A DNA stretch of 64,000 bases from Ectobius pallidus. Taxonomy: Eukaryota > Arthropoda > Insecta > Blattodea > Ectobiidae. The DNA is taken from the NCBI GenBank assembly GCA_964059195.1, contig CAXKWD010000007.1, forward strand, positions 61,256,705-61,320,704. The letters are read 5' to 3'. The notes beneath the pieces were generated by a model. That model saw nothing but the letters and a program-made list of their open reading frames with translations, had not been told where the DNA came from and made no database searches. This document shows, one piece after another, positions 32,040 through 42,878 of the stretch. Made by a program: the position numbers and the translations under genes. The stretch's first letter is position 1; each line of letters opens with the position of its first letter.

Positions 32040-32159
32040 CTCTAACCTCTGGTGGTGTGGTTATTATTTGGTTCCAGTTGCTTCCACTTTTCCCTGTCTC
32101 TTGCTTCCCTCGATCATTGTCCTTTTATATATACCTGTCCACATATAATATATAAGGGG
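32040..32159. other. Short stretch before RTE-A
   Basis: The frame 32052-32234 has a hydrophobic composition but no recognised domain and runs into the 5' leader of the RTE element, so it is not called a gene. Confidence 0.35.
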
Positions 32160-32359
32160 TTGGTCTCTGTCACCATGGCATGGCACATCTTCAGGTTTTG
32201 GATAGAGGATACGGCCTCCAGATATGGAGGGTAGCTGTGAATATGTTGAATAAGGAGTTGCTGACAGACGACGTGAGGTGGTCCTCTAGCTTGGGGGTTT
32301 GGTGTGAGGCTAACAACCTCTTCCAGTAAAATATATTGTTAAGTAACGCTGCCTGATTT

Positions 32360-33099
32360 ATGGATCCTATCAGTGTAAAATATTCCGGAGGCAAAATAGT
32401 CCTTCATTCTGATCTCCAGGTAGTGAATACACTGAGGGAGTCTAAAAATCGTAGGAACTATAGAGTAGGAACGTGGAACGTTTTGAGCTTATATAGGCCT
32501 GGGATGCTTAAATCTGTAACTACAGAATTAGAGAAATACAGGTTAGATGTAGTAGCAGTACAGGAAGTTAGATGGGAGGGCGAAGGTTCAATACAAACAG
32601 ACGCGTATACCATTTTCTAAGGGAAAGGGAATGATAACCAGCAATTAGGGATCGGGTTCTTCATACATAGGAAACTTAATTCAGCCATTAAGAAAGTAGA
32701 GTTTATTAATGATAGGCTTTCTTAAGTTATTCTAAGAGGACGGTGGTGTGACATCATAGTTATGAATCTCCATGCACCAACAGAGGATAAACAAGATGAT
32801 GACAAGGACAGTTTTTATGAGGAAATAGAATGAACAATTGATCAGTTTCTGGCATATCACATGAAAATTGTGTTAGGAGATTTTGATGCGAAAATAGGAA
32901 AGGAGGACATTTTCAAGCCCATGTTTAGGAACGAAAGTCTCCACTTGCAGAGCAATGACAATGGGGTTAGACCAGTGAATTTTGCCACTGCTAAAAATTT
33001 TCTCCACTTGCAGAGCAATGAAAATGGGGTTAGACCAGTGAATTTTGCCACCGCTAAAAATTTAATCATAAAAATTACAAAATTCCCACATCGTGATAT
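32360..33099 (+). pseudogene. RTE-A endonuclease, N-terminal part
   Basis: The frame begins at ATG 32360 and reads VGTWNVLSLYRPGMLKS and AVQEVRWEGEG, with stops near 32618 and 32832 and a further one in between. It then reads VLGDFDAKIGKEDI. A perfect-length 63-base tandem duplication (32939-33001 and 33002-33064) repeats LHLQSNDNGVRPVNFATAKN. It stops at the insertion of element B after FPHRDI. Confidence 0.8.
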
Positions 33100-33629
33100 T
33101 AAAAAATCCTCCTCAGGGGACACTGCCTTAAAGTAGCACTGACCATGCAGGCGAGGAGGTTTGCATGCTTCGACGATGTTGGGGGCTATGCTGATGGTAG
33201 CTTAGCTACTGGTAGGGCCTTCCTTGTCGGACAGGCCCCAATGGAGAAGCCAGACGAACTGTGTCCCACAACGACCCGTTGTACCTGCCCTTATCCTAAA
33301 TTCATTCACATGATGTGAATTGGCTGCAGGGCTCGCATCACTTAGGGATGAAGGCAGATGAGTCCCTTGTGGACCAACGACAGCGCCCAGGGCCCAATTA
33401 GGTGGCCTACTGCGAACGGGTAGGGTGAACCCGTTAGCCATGGTGAAGGCAAATCCCTAATGGTTGGGGCCCCAACAGAAATCCTCTGGTCCTCCAGGTT
33501 GGGGATTGGGTTGCAGGACTGACGCTCCTGGATCTGTAAAATATCAACCTGTCGAGAAGCCCAAAGGAAAAAGCCGGACTGATATACAGAGATGAACAGG
33601 CAAACGAACAATGGTACATGATATGTTTT

Positions 33630-34504
33630 TAGCAACCTGGAACATTAGGAGTTTATACAGACCCGGTGCCCTCAGGAATCTCATCACTGAATTGAAGAAG
33701 TATAGAGTTGACATTTGTGCATTATAGGAGATCAAATGGAAAGGCAATGACATATTTGACCATAAGGATTATGTAATATGTTACAGTGGAAATACACCTA
33801 GAGGAGCAAATATCTTTGGCACATGATTTGCGATATCCAATACATACAAGAGCAGCATACTGAACTTTACTCCAATAAATGAAAGACTCTGTACATTAAG
33901 GTTAAAGGGTAAATATTTCAACTTAACATTAATCTGTGCCCATGTCCCTACGGAAGACAAAGAAGAAATTGAAAAGAATTCATTCTATGATCTCCTAGAC
34001 CGAACATACAAGAAGACTAGTGAGCATGACATTAAAATGATTATTGGTGACATGAATGCCAAGGTGGGCAATGACCTGGCAGCCCATAGGATTGGCTCAT
34101 ATAGTCTTCATGATGTCTCAGATGAAAATGAATTAAAATTGGCTGACTTTGCTATAAGTAAGAACATGGTTATTAGTAGTGTAAGATTCCCTCATAAGAG
34201 AATCCATAAAATAACATGGACATCCCCTGATAAGACGGTTAGATATCAAATTGACCATGTCCTAATTGATGCTCGCCATGCTTCTGATGTTGTGGACGTA
34301 AGGTCTTACCGGGGTGCTGACTGTGACTCAGACCACCACCTAGTTAGAGTCAAGTATAGACCAAAGTTAGCCACAGCACATGGAAGCAATGGTTTAGTGA
34401 ATAAGAAATTTGCAATTGAGTCATTAAAAACCGACCCAGTACTTCAGGAATATAGGACAGCTATACAGGAGGAGTTAGAGGACCAGTCACTACAATCCTC
34501 ATAA
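33630..34504 (+). pseudogene. RTE-B endonuclease
   Basis: Fragments in order are LATWNIRSLYRPGALRNLI near 33640, an in-frame stop, then from 34037 MIIGDMNAKVGNDLAAH, FPHKRIHKITWTSPD, QIDHVLIDARH and RSYRGADCDSDHHLV. The last carries the SDHH catalytic end of the domain. The second half (34037-34504, 155 residues) is open. Stops and indels lie in the first half. Confidence 0.8.
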
Positions 34505-36533
34505 GGAAATGCTGTTGAAGAAAAATGGAAAGTAATCAAAGACAGCATTAAAACATCGGCAGAAAGTATATTAGGATATAAAGAACATAAGAAAAGAAAT
34601 GGGTGGTTTGATCATGAACGTGAGGAAGCCTTAAAAAGTAGGAATGACCTAAGACAAAAAATGCTACAGAGAAATACAAGACTTAATAAATCTAACTATA
34701 TAATGAAGCAAGTAAAATCCCTCTTCCGAGGCAAAAAAAGGGAATATGAAGAGAAAGAAATCCAAGAAATGCAAGATAGATTTAACAGAAATGAAAGCAA
34801 AAAGTTCTTTGAGTCTATATGTAAAATTAAAGGCGGATTTCAACCTAGATCTACAATTTCTCAAGACAAAAATTGTAATTTAATCAGGGGGAAAAGAAAA
34901 TTATGAATAGGTGGGTTGAATATTTTAATGAACATTTAAAAAAAGAAACAATTGGCAGTACACAGAATGAAGCACTGTACTACGGACTGGAAGTTTGTGT
35001 ACAACCACCTAAAATTACCGATGTTTACGACAAAATCAAGAACATGAAAGATAATAGAGCACCAGGAGAAGACGGCATTTCAGCAGAGATGATCAACAAA
35101 GGGGGCAGGCGCCTATGGAAGAGTATACCGGTATATGACCTAATTTTAACGGTCTGGAATAGTGAAGAAATTCCCATTGAGTGGAGAAGGGCTATTGTAT
35201 GTTTAATACATAAGAAAGGTAGTAAACTAGACTGTAATAAATATAGAGGGATATAGAGATATCACTTAAAAGATTCTTACCAACATATTATCCAAATACC
35301 TTAAACCTTATGTAAATGAAATCTTAGGAGAGTATCAAAGTGGATTTAGGCAAAACAGAAGCACAACAGATCACATATTCACATTGAGGCAATATATGAA
35401 AAAAACTAACGAATACAATGTACAAATGCAACAGCTATATATTGATTTCAAATCTGCATTTGACAGTATGAATCGCTTTCAAATATTAGAAGCTGTGAAG
35501 GAATCTAGTATACCCAACAAATTGATTAGCCTCACCAAACTAACACTCGCCGGAACATAATTATAACAGAGTCAAAATTCAAAATCAATTATCTGAGGTA
35601 TTTGTAACTGAAGATGGAGTCAGACAAGAAGACTCTCTTTCCACAATTCTATTTAACATTGGTTTAGAAAAAATCATCAGAAGCCTGGAGATAAATAACA
35701 AGGGCAAATATTCAACAGAACCAGACAATGCCTAACCTATGCTGATAACATTGTTGTGGTGGCAAGATCTCTGGGAGCACTGGAAGGGGTTGTAACACAA
35801 ATTGAGACTAGTGCCTCACAAATGGGACTGAAAATCAATATAGAAAAGGCTAAATACATGGCAAATAAAGCTTGCCTAGGACAGGTTGATGACAGAGTTT
35901 TAATTAATGGACAATACTATGACAAAGTAGAAAATTTTAAATATTTAGGATCTTTTATAAACTCATTAAATGAAGTGGAGGAAGATATTAAATCCAAGGT
36001 TGCAAGTGCCAATAGATGTGCCAGAGCCCTTAAAAAGTTTTTAACCAAAAAATATATAGCCTAAGTAAGAAGGCAAAGGTGAGGGTATATAAAACGGCCA
36101 TCAGACCAATAGCTGAAGTGAGAATTGGACATCGTCCAAAAGTATGGAACAGTACCTAATGACATGGGAAAGGAAAATCTTAAGAAAGATCTATGGGCCA
36201 AAGCATGAAAGCAGTAAGTGGAGGATAAGATACAACTTGGAGTTGGAATATCAGTATGATTCACCAGATATCATATCAGAGATTAAAGCATGAAGACTGG
36301 AATGGCTAGGACATGTCATTAGAATGGAGGATGATCGGATCCCAAAATTAACTATCACCTCAAAACTAGAAGGAAGGCCTAATGTGGGACGACAAAAGCT
36401 AAGATGAATGGACAACGTCGAGAAGGATCTGAGAACTCATGGAGAACGAAAGCACTGGATAGAGGGGAATGGTTGGCTGTTACTAGGGTGGCTAAGGCTA
36501 GACTAAAAGGGCCATGATGCCATTGAAGAAGAA
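34505..36533 (+). pseudogene. RTE-B reverse transcriptase and C-terminal region
   Basis: Frames 34661-34906 (basic linker), 34903-35256 (MKDNRAPGEDGISAEM, EWRRAIVCLIHKKGSK) and 35756-36064 (GLKINIEKAKYM, VENFKYLGSF) are separated by frameshifts. The RT catalytic YADD lies in the broken stretch near 35735, where the frame reads TYADN. The C-terminal RLEWLGHVIRMEDDRIP remains near 36290. Confidence 0.7.
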
Positions 36534-38960
36534 GAAGATATTCATAAAAACACATGGACCTTGACAGATAAAAAGACTCATAATGAAATCAACCATGTGC
36601 TGACTGCGATTCTGATCACTACTTGGCAGATGCGGCAGTTCGGGAGAAAGTTTCATTAAGCAAAGGAACTAGCAAAATTTCGATATAGAGACATTCAATC
36701 AGAAAAAGCTAGGTGAAGACGAAAGTAGGAATGGTTATTAAGTCGAGATTTCAAATAGATTTGCAGTTCTAGAAAACACTGTTGAACAAGAAGCTCGGGA
36801 TGATATGAATATCGATAAAACCTGGGAATGCATTAAAGACAATATTAAAGTAACTGCAAAGGAAAAATTAGGTCTGCTAGAACCGAAACCAAATAAACCA
36901 TGGTTCGATGATGAGGGCATTAAATCAGTAAATGCAAGAAAGCAGGCAAAACTACAGTGGTTGCAGAATCCGAATGACACTACTGTCGAAAATCTCAACA
37001 ATACTAAATGAGAAACCTCTAGAATCATTAGAACAAAGAAAAGAAACTATCTCAAGGACAAAGTAAATGAATTAGAGGAAATGAATAAAGACAAAAATGT
37101 TAGGGATCTCTACAAGGGAATAAATGAGTTCAAGAAAGGTTTTCAACCTAGAATAATAGTATATTGCGACACAAGGGCGGAAAGGCACGTTTACGGGTCG
37201 AGGAAACAGATTGAAAACCCGAGGCGCAGCCGAGGGTTTTTAAGTTTTCGAGACCCGTAAATGCCTTTACGGTCCGTGTGTTGAATGCTATTTTTTGCAC
37301 GATGGTTACTTATATCAATTTAATTATATTAATTGTGATATTACCTGAAAATATTATGTAAATACAGACTTGAAGAATGGTGCTTATTTCAGAAAGGGAT
37401 TAGCATTTGTTATTGTTTATGGCAACCGAATATTTATAAAGCGGGGAGGCCTTGGTCATTTCTGCTTGCAAATAAGCATTTGCGGGCGGTAAAGTAACTT
37501 TCCGCCCGTCGCCCCTAGCAACAATTCACTTTCCGCCCGTCGCCCCTAGCAACAAGATTGCGTGTGGTAATGTCAAGTTACGAGCCATGTAAACAACTTT
37601 CGTAAGAAACACTTACTAGCTAAGGAGTGCAAAAACATAATTAAGGACAATGATGGCACTATACTCGCGGTTGTGAATAATATTTTGAATAGGTGGAAAA
37701 AATTCTTTAATTAGTTATTAATTGTACATGGAGATGTCCAAAGTGTAGAAAGTGAAATACTCACAGCAGAGCCGATGGTTGCTGAACCAACTCTAACAGA
37801 CATAGAAACAGCTATAGGTAAACTAAAAACTCACAAATCTCCAGGTGTTGACCAAATCCCAGCAGAATTAATCAAGGCAGGTGGGGATAGATTAAACGCA
37901 GAGATCTATAAACTGATTCTTATAATTTGGAGAAAGGAGGAATTGCCAAAGGAATGGAAAGAAACTATTATTATACCGATCCATAAAAAGGGAGATAGGG
38001 CTGAATGTAATAACTATCGAGGAATTTCTCTCTTATCAACATCATACAAAATTCTATCTAATATACTAATATACTACCCCATATGCGGACAAAATCATTG
38101 GAGATCACCAATGTGGATTTAGGTGAGATAGATCAACCGTTGATCAAATATTTTGTATTCCCCAAATCTTGGAGAAAAAGTGGGAGTATAATAAGTCTGA
38201 TCACCAACTATACAAAGTTTAAAAAAAAATTATATGATTCATTTAAGCGAGACAAATTGTACAATATCCTCATTGAGTTTGGGATATCAAAGAAGTTAGT
38301 TAGGCTGATCAAAATGTGTATAAATGAAACCTAAAGCAGAGTCAGGGTAGGGAAATTTATATCAGATAGGTTTGCCTTTAGAAGCGGCTTGAAGCAAGTT
38401 GATGCACTATCGCCTTTACATTTTAATTTCGCTTTGGAATATGCCATTAGGAAAGTTAAGGAAAACAAGGTAGGCCTAGAATTAAATGGCAGGCACCTGA
38501 TTTTAGCTTATACAGATGGTGTTTGCTTGTTAGGAGATGACATAAACACAATCGAGAGAAATTCAGAAAGTCTTTTCGATGCCTGCAGAAATGTTGGATT
38601 GGAAATTAACACAGAAAAAACTAAGTATATGGTCATGGAACATCAAAATAATGCTCTACAAAATATTAGAATAGATGGTAAATCGTTGAACAAGTGGAAA
38701 AATTCAAATATCTGGGAACAATAATTACAGACACAAATAATATTAAGGCAGAACACCACCTACAGGTACGGTATATAAAGATTTTAAAAAATCATATGAT
38801 TCATTTAAGCAAATCAGGAAATGCTTGTTTTTATGCAGTTCAGAATCTCTTATCTTCTCGTCTTCTGTCCAGAAATCTAAAAATAAAGATTTATAAGACT
38901 ATTATTCTGCTGGTTGTATTATGTGGATATGAGACATGGGCTCTTATTGATTAGGAAGTA
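36534..38960 (+). pseudogene. RTE-A endonuclease end and reverse transcriptase
   Basis: After the nested element, HKNTWTLTDKKTHNEINHVL continues the endonuclease. A repeat (37157-37640) then splits the linker. The RT starts at about 37775: IGKLKTHKSPGVDQIPAELI, EWKETIIIPIHKKGDRAECN. It continues in 38083-38334 with DSFKRDKLYNILIEFG and in 38389-38724, where AYTDGVCLL stands for AYADDVCLL, so one catalytic aspartate is lost. VEKFKYLGTIITDTNN follows. Confidence 0.75.
37157..37640. repeat. Interspersed repeat, copy 2 (related to 888-1290)
   Basis: It splits the linker of RTE-A between KKGFQPR and IIKDNDGT. A long hairpin (ACGGGTCGAGGAAA region with TTTTCGAGACCCGT) lies near its left end. A 31-base unit, ACTTTCCGCCCGTCGCCCCT plus 11 bases, occurs twice in tandem at about 37497-37553. 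It shares several blocks with 888-1290. No gene; probably a non-autonomous element of unknown class. Confidence 0.55.
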
Positions 38961-38972
38961 CATAATCTGAGG

Positions 38973-39344
38973 GTGTTTGAAAACAGGGTGCTTAGGAAAA
39001 TATTTGGGCTTAAGAGAGATGAAAATGGGGACTGGAGAAAACTGCATAACGAGCTTCATGACCTGTACTCTTCACCATATATAGTAAGGGTAATTAAATC
39101 ACGGAGGATGAAATGGGCTGTACATGTTGCGTGCATGGGGGAGGAAAGACATATCTCAAAAGTATTGACTGGGAAACCTGAAGGGAAAATACTACGTGGA
39201 AGACCTAAATGTAGGTGGGAAAACAATATTAGGATAGATTTAAGGGAAGTAGGATTTTCAAGGGATGATTGGATAGACTTAGCACAGAATAGGGTTGAAT
39301 GGCAGGCTCATATAAGTGCGGCAATGAATCTTTGGGTTCCATAA
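38973..39344 (+). CDS. RTE-A C-terminal region, 123 residues
   Basis: The open frame reads FENRVLRKIFGLKRDENGDW, MKWAVHVACMGEERH, GRPKCRWENNIRIDL and ends with HISAAMNLWVP, the standard C-terminal end of RTE polyproteins. It starts after an in-frame TAG (38953) that breaks the upstream part. As a separate protein it has no known role. Confidence 0.65.
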   Translation: MFENRVLRKIFGLKRDENGDWRKLHNELHDLYSSPYIVRVIKSRRMKWAVHVACMGEERHISKVLTGKPEGKILRGRPKCRWENNIRIDLREVGFSRDDWIDLAQNRVEWQAHISAAMNLWVP

Positions 39345-39529
39345 AATGGATAATCCTTTAGCTTGCTGAGGAATCGTCTATTGCCATTGAGTAAGTGAGC
39401 TTCCCTGCGATCAGCAGGAGGCCTTTGCCCGTTAAGGGATTTCATAGGCTAAATTCAAATTCAAATTCAAATAAGTAATTAATAGATTATAAAATCATAA
39501 TAGCCTATTTTATAAATTAGTAGCCTATG

Positions 39530-39925
39530 TTGACCGTGGTGGTACTTAGGTAGCACAGCCACCTCTGGATCCGAAGGAAGAAGGTTCTAACCTGACTTGG
39601 TTGATAAATTTTTAAGGATGTAAAAATCTTTGTTGTGTAGTCCTCTGGGAGGAACTATAAACAGTGGGTCCTATGTTGTAGATTTATGGCATGTTAAGAA
39701 ACTCCAAGCCTAAATTACAGCCTCTAGGCCAAATTTCCTGGCCATTTCTGTTCCCAAAATACCTTTGTTTCCTCTAGCTGGTCATTGAGGTGGTGGGCTT
39801 GCTACTTATTCCCCTGCCCTGTATAGGGAAATAAACATAACTGAATTTGTGATCTGTAATTAAATTTATACTCGGAGGCCCTATACTCCCATCTGCAGAG
39901 TGCCAGAATATCATCCATCCATCCA
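39530..39925 (+). repeat. tRNA-derived SINE with ATCC tail
   Basis: The head reads GACCGTGGTGGTACTTAGGT (A-box-like), then GCACAGCCACCTCTGGATCC, and GAAGGTTCTAACCTGA (B-box-like). A body of about 300 bp ends in CATCC units near 39911-39925. It is a third SINE family in the window. Confidence 0.6.
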
Positions 39926-40195
39926 TATTAATATGCAATATTACTGTATATTCTATCGTCTCTGAATTTATTCTTTTTGTGGAATGTTCAGGTTTACTTG
40001 TTTATGTTAAGAATGCGGGCTTTTTTCTTTATTGCAGCATCCAAGCAGAGAAGGTTAAGTTATAACAAAATTTAAAAATAAAATATAATGTACAATGTAA
40101 TTTAATTTTACCACGTAATTGGCAGGGCTGTTAGGATCTTCAATTATAAAGTACAAATTATTACACTTGATGAGAAAGTTGGTTTTATTACTAAC

Positions 40196-40302
40196 TTGAT
40201 GCTTATCAAACTCTGCTGAGAGGATCTCTTGTGCCTTGTATCCTCTTATTGTAACAATTCCCTGAAGAGTTGTTTGCACATGTGCCAGCACAGAGCTTCG
40301 AG
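40196..40302 (-). CDS. ABC-C transporter exon (MRP4-like)
   Basis: A CTGCAG acceptor precedes the exon at 40302, and CAA is followed by GTTAGT at 40195. It has 107 bases, entering in phase 1 and leaving in phase 0. It encodes RSSVLAHVQTTLQGIVTIRG and then KAQEILSAEFDKHQ. This corresponds to the conserved intracellular segment of the second membrane domain, which couples it to the nucleotide-binding domains. Joined to exon 48748-48898 it reads VKRMENATRSSVLAH, the usual ABC-C continuation. All motifs are intact, as expected for a working gene. Confidence 0.9.
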
Positions 40303-40559
40303 CTGCAGACAGTCAACACATATATTATTTTAATTAAAATACAGTACATTACAATACAGTTCTATTCACACAAATAAATGCTGATTTTTTAAAATCCGTT
40401 TCCCTGTGATATTAAGGTCCGTTTAAAATAATATGATTTTTTGTGTGTCATTACAGCTTGGTAACTTTATCTGTAGACTGGTGAAGAATGTGACACAGAA
40501 AGCCTCCCTTCTCTGCTCAGACCATCATAGACCATGGGCTACCAATAGCAAACCCTCCC

Positions 40560-41862
40560 CCCCGTGGGATTTTCTGACACACAAATTTTTTTGTTGGTAT
40601 TGTCGTCTAGTTTAAGATTTTAGTTGTTTGCCCTTTATCAATTACAGCATATACCCGGAAAACCCGTAAAACCACGGAAATCAGGAGGAAATGAGTTTGT
40701 TTTAATTTTTTATTGTTCTTTGCCCCTAATATTCCCAGGGAATTTCTGACTCACACATTTTTGTTCGTATTGCCATCTAATTTAAGGTTTCAGTTGTTTG
40801 CCCCTTACAAATTACAACATATCCCCGGAAAACCAAGTATATACGGAGAAAATGACTATGGTTTATTTTTTAAATCTTTGTTCTTTGCTCCTAATATTCA
40901 AAGGGAATTTCTGACTCATATGATTTTTTGTTGCCATTACCATCTAGATTAAAATTTCAGTTGTTTGTCCCTTATCAATTACAGCATATCCCCGGAAAAC
41001 TCCGAAAACCACGGAAATCCGGAAAAATTGACTTCGTTTTAATTTTTGAAAATCGTTGTTCTTTGCTCCTAGGATTCAAAGGGAATTGGTGAATCATATG
41101 TTTTTGTGTTGGTATTGCCATCTAGATTAAGGTTTCAGTTGTTTGCCCTTACCAATTACAGCATATCCCCGGAAAACCACGTATATACGAAGAAAATGAC
41201 TATGTTTTCTTTTTAAATCTTTGTTCTTTGCTCCTAATATTCGAAGAGAATTTCTGACTCATATGTTTTTTGTTGGCATTACCATCTAGATTAAGGTTTC
41301 AGTTGTTTGTCCCTTATGAATTATAGCATATTTCCAGAAAACTCCGTAAACCACGGAATTCCGAAGAAATTGACTTTTTAAAAATTACTTTAAAATCTTT
41401 GTTCTTTGCTCCTAATATTCCCAGGAAATTTCTGACTCATATGTTTTTTTTTGTTAGTATTGCCATCTAGTTTAAGGTGTCAGTTGTTTTCCCGTTATCA
41501 ATTACAGCAAATTCACGTAAACCCTGAAAACCACGGAAATCCGGAGAAAATTACTTTGTTTTAATTTGTTTAAATCTTAGTTATTTGCACCTAATATTCA
41601 AAGTGAATTTGTGACTCATATGCTTCTGTGTTGGTATTGCCATCTAGATTAAGGGATCAGTTGTTTTCCCTCCTATCAATTACAGCATATCTCCAGAAAT
41701 CTCCGAAAACCACGAAAATCCGGAGAAAATAATTTTGTTTTAATTTTCTAAAAATCTTTGTTCTTTGATACTAATATTCCCAGGGAGTTTCTGAAGCACA
41801 TACTTTTTGTCGCTATTGCCATATAGTTTAAGGTTTAAGTCGTTTTCCCCTTACCAATTACA
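40560..41862 (+). repeat. Left array of ~175-bp units
   Basis: Eight unit ends, CAATTACAGCAT or close, lie at about 40645, 40812, 40980, 41157, 41325, 41505, 41685 and 41860. Each unit contains CCCGGAAAAC-type sequence, then TTTGTTCTTTGCTCCTAATA, then GCCATCTAGATTAAGG. Every unit ends in a pyrimidine stretch and ACAG, like a 3' splice site. Confidence 0.75.
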
Positions 41863-41864
41863 GC

Positions 41865-42347
41865 ATGACAAAGAATAATGGAAAAAGTCCTGATGCTGAA
41901 GGGATGAAAGCGATTGAAAACCTGGCAGCACACCTTTCATATTCTAATTTGACATCTGTGAATGATAATTTATCTTGCCAAACCTTCCACGGTCACTATC
42001 AAACTTGCTTGACTGAAGTTATAGAAGGGACGTTGGGTAAAACAGCACAATTTTGGATTGGTAATATGGACAAAGTGTCTTTGATTTTGAGATTTTAGCG
42101 AGCAACTAAAGAAAACAACTTTGACTTACACTTGGCGCGTTTAGAAGATATGATTCCCCTTTTCTTTGCATGCGACCATCACAATTATGGCAGATATCTC
42201 GTAGTCCACATACTCACCCTTTTGAACCTTCAAAGGACACACCTGAAGCAGAATTACTTCGCAATAACGGTTGACTGTAGATCACAAGTTCCGATTTCCG
42301 TGGATTTCCGTGGTTTTCCGGGTTTTACGGGGATATGCTGTAATTAA
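41865..42347 (+). pseudogene. Coding relic resembling DUF6589-type proteins
   Basis: The frame starts at ATG 41865, directly after ACAG of the last left unit. It reads GKTAQFWIGNMDKVSLILRF, a TAG (42096-42098), then ATKENNFDLHLARLEDMIPL and FFACDHHNYGRYLVVHILTL in the same frame. A later one-base shift breaks the end. The WxxxMDxVxLILRFxRA... and FFAxDHHNYxRYLxVxxxTL patterns resemble DUF6589 proteins, found in repeat-like families of cnidarians and arthropods. That family name is from memory and needs a profile search. The function is unknown. Confidence 0.5.
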
Positions 42348-42878
42348 TAAGGGGAAAACAACTGAAACCTTAATCTAGATGGCAATACCAATACAAAAAC
42401 ATATAAGTCACCAATTCCCTTTGAATACTAGGAGCAAATAACTAAGATTTAAAAAATTAAAACAAAGTAATTTTCTCCGGATTTCCGTGGTTTTCCGAGT
42501 TTTCTGGGGAAATGCTGTAATTGATAAGGGGCAAACAACTGAAACCTTAATTTAGATGACAATACCTACACAAAGCCATATGAGTCACCAATGCCCTTTG
42601 AAAACTAGGGGCAAAGAACTAAAATTTTAAAAAATTGAAACAAGTAGTTTTCTCCGGGTTTCCGTGGTTTTCGGAGTTTTCCGGGGATATGCCGTAATTG
42701 ATAATGGGCAAACAACTGAGACCTTAATATAGATGGAAATATCAACAAAAAAACATATGAGTCAGAAATTCCCTTTGAATATTAGAAGCAAAAAGAAAGA
42801 TTAAAAAAATAAAACATTGTCATTTTCTCCATATATACGTGGTATTCCGGGTTTTCCGGGGATATGTTGTAATTGAAG
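42300..42878 (-). repeat. Right array, inner part (inverted units)
   Basis: Inverted unit ends (ATGCTGTAATT or close) lie near 42333, 42511, 42688 and 42865. The units are the same as in the left array but on the other strand. Confidence 0.75.

Larger units (their letters stand above)
33100..36533 (+). mobile_element. RTE retrotransposon B, nested in A
   Basis: It inserted into element A after GATATT (33094-33099), which is repeated at 36534. It has a 5' leader similar in plan to the one at 19090-19406, an endonuclease, an RT and a tail of GAA units ending at 36533. It must be younger than element A. Confidence 0.8.
32160..39478 (+). mobile_element. RTE retrotransposon A, interrupted by element B and another repeat
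   Basis: The 5' part (about 32160-33099) ends inside the endonuclease at a codon for the FPHRDI motif. The rest of that domain resumes at 36534 with the matching HKNTWT segment. A 6-base duplication, GATATT, marks the join. The element ends in tandem CAAATT units (39459-39478). A further unrelated repeat (37157-37640) splits its linker region. Many stops make it inactive. Confidence 0.8.

Noticed and set aside
40560..42878. Regular repeats that look like a CRISPR array
   Set aside because: Units are about 175 bp, whole-unit similar with no short repeat/unique spacer pattern, occur inverted on the right, and lie in an animal genome.
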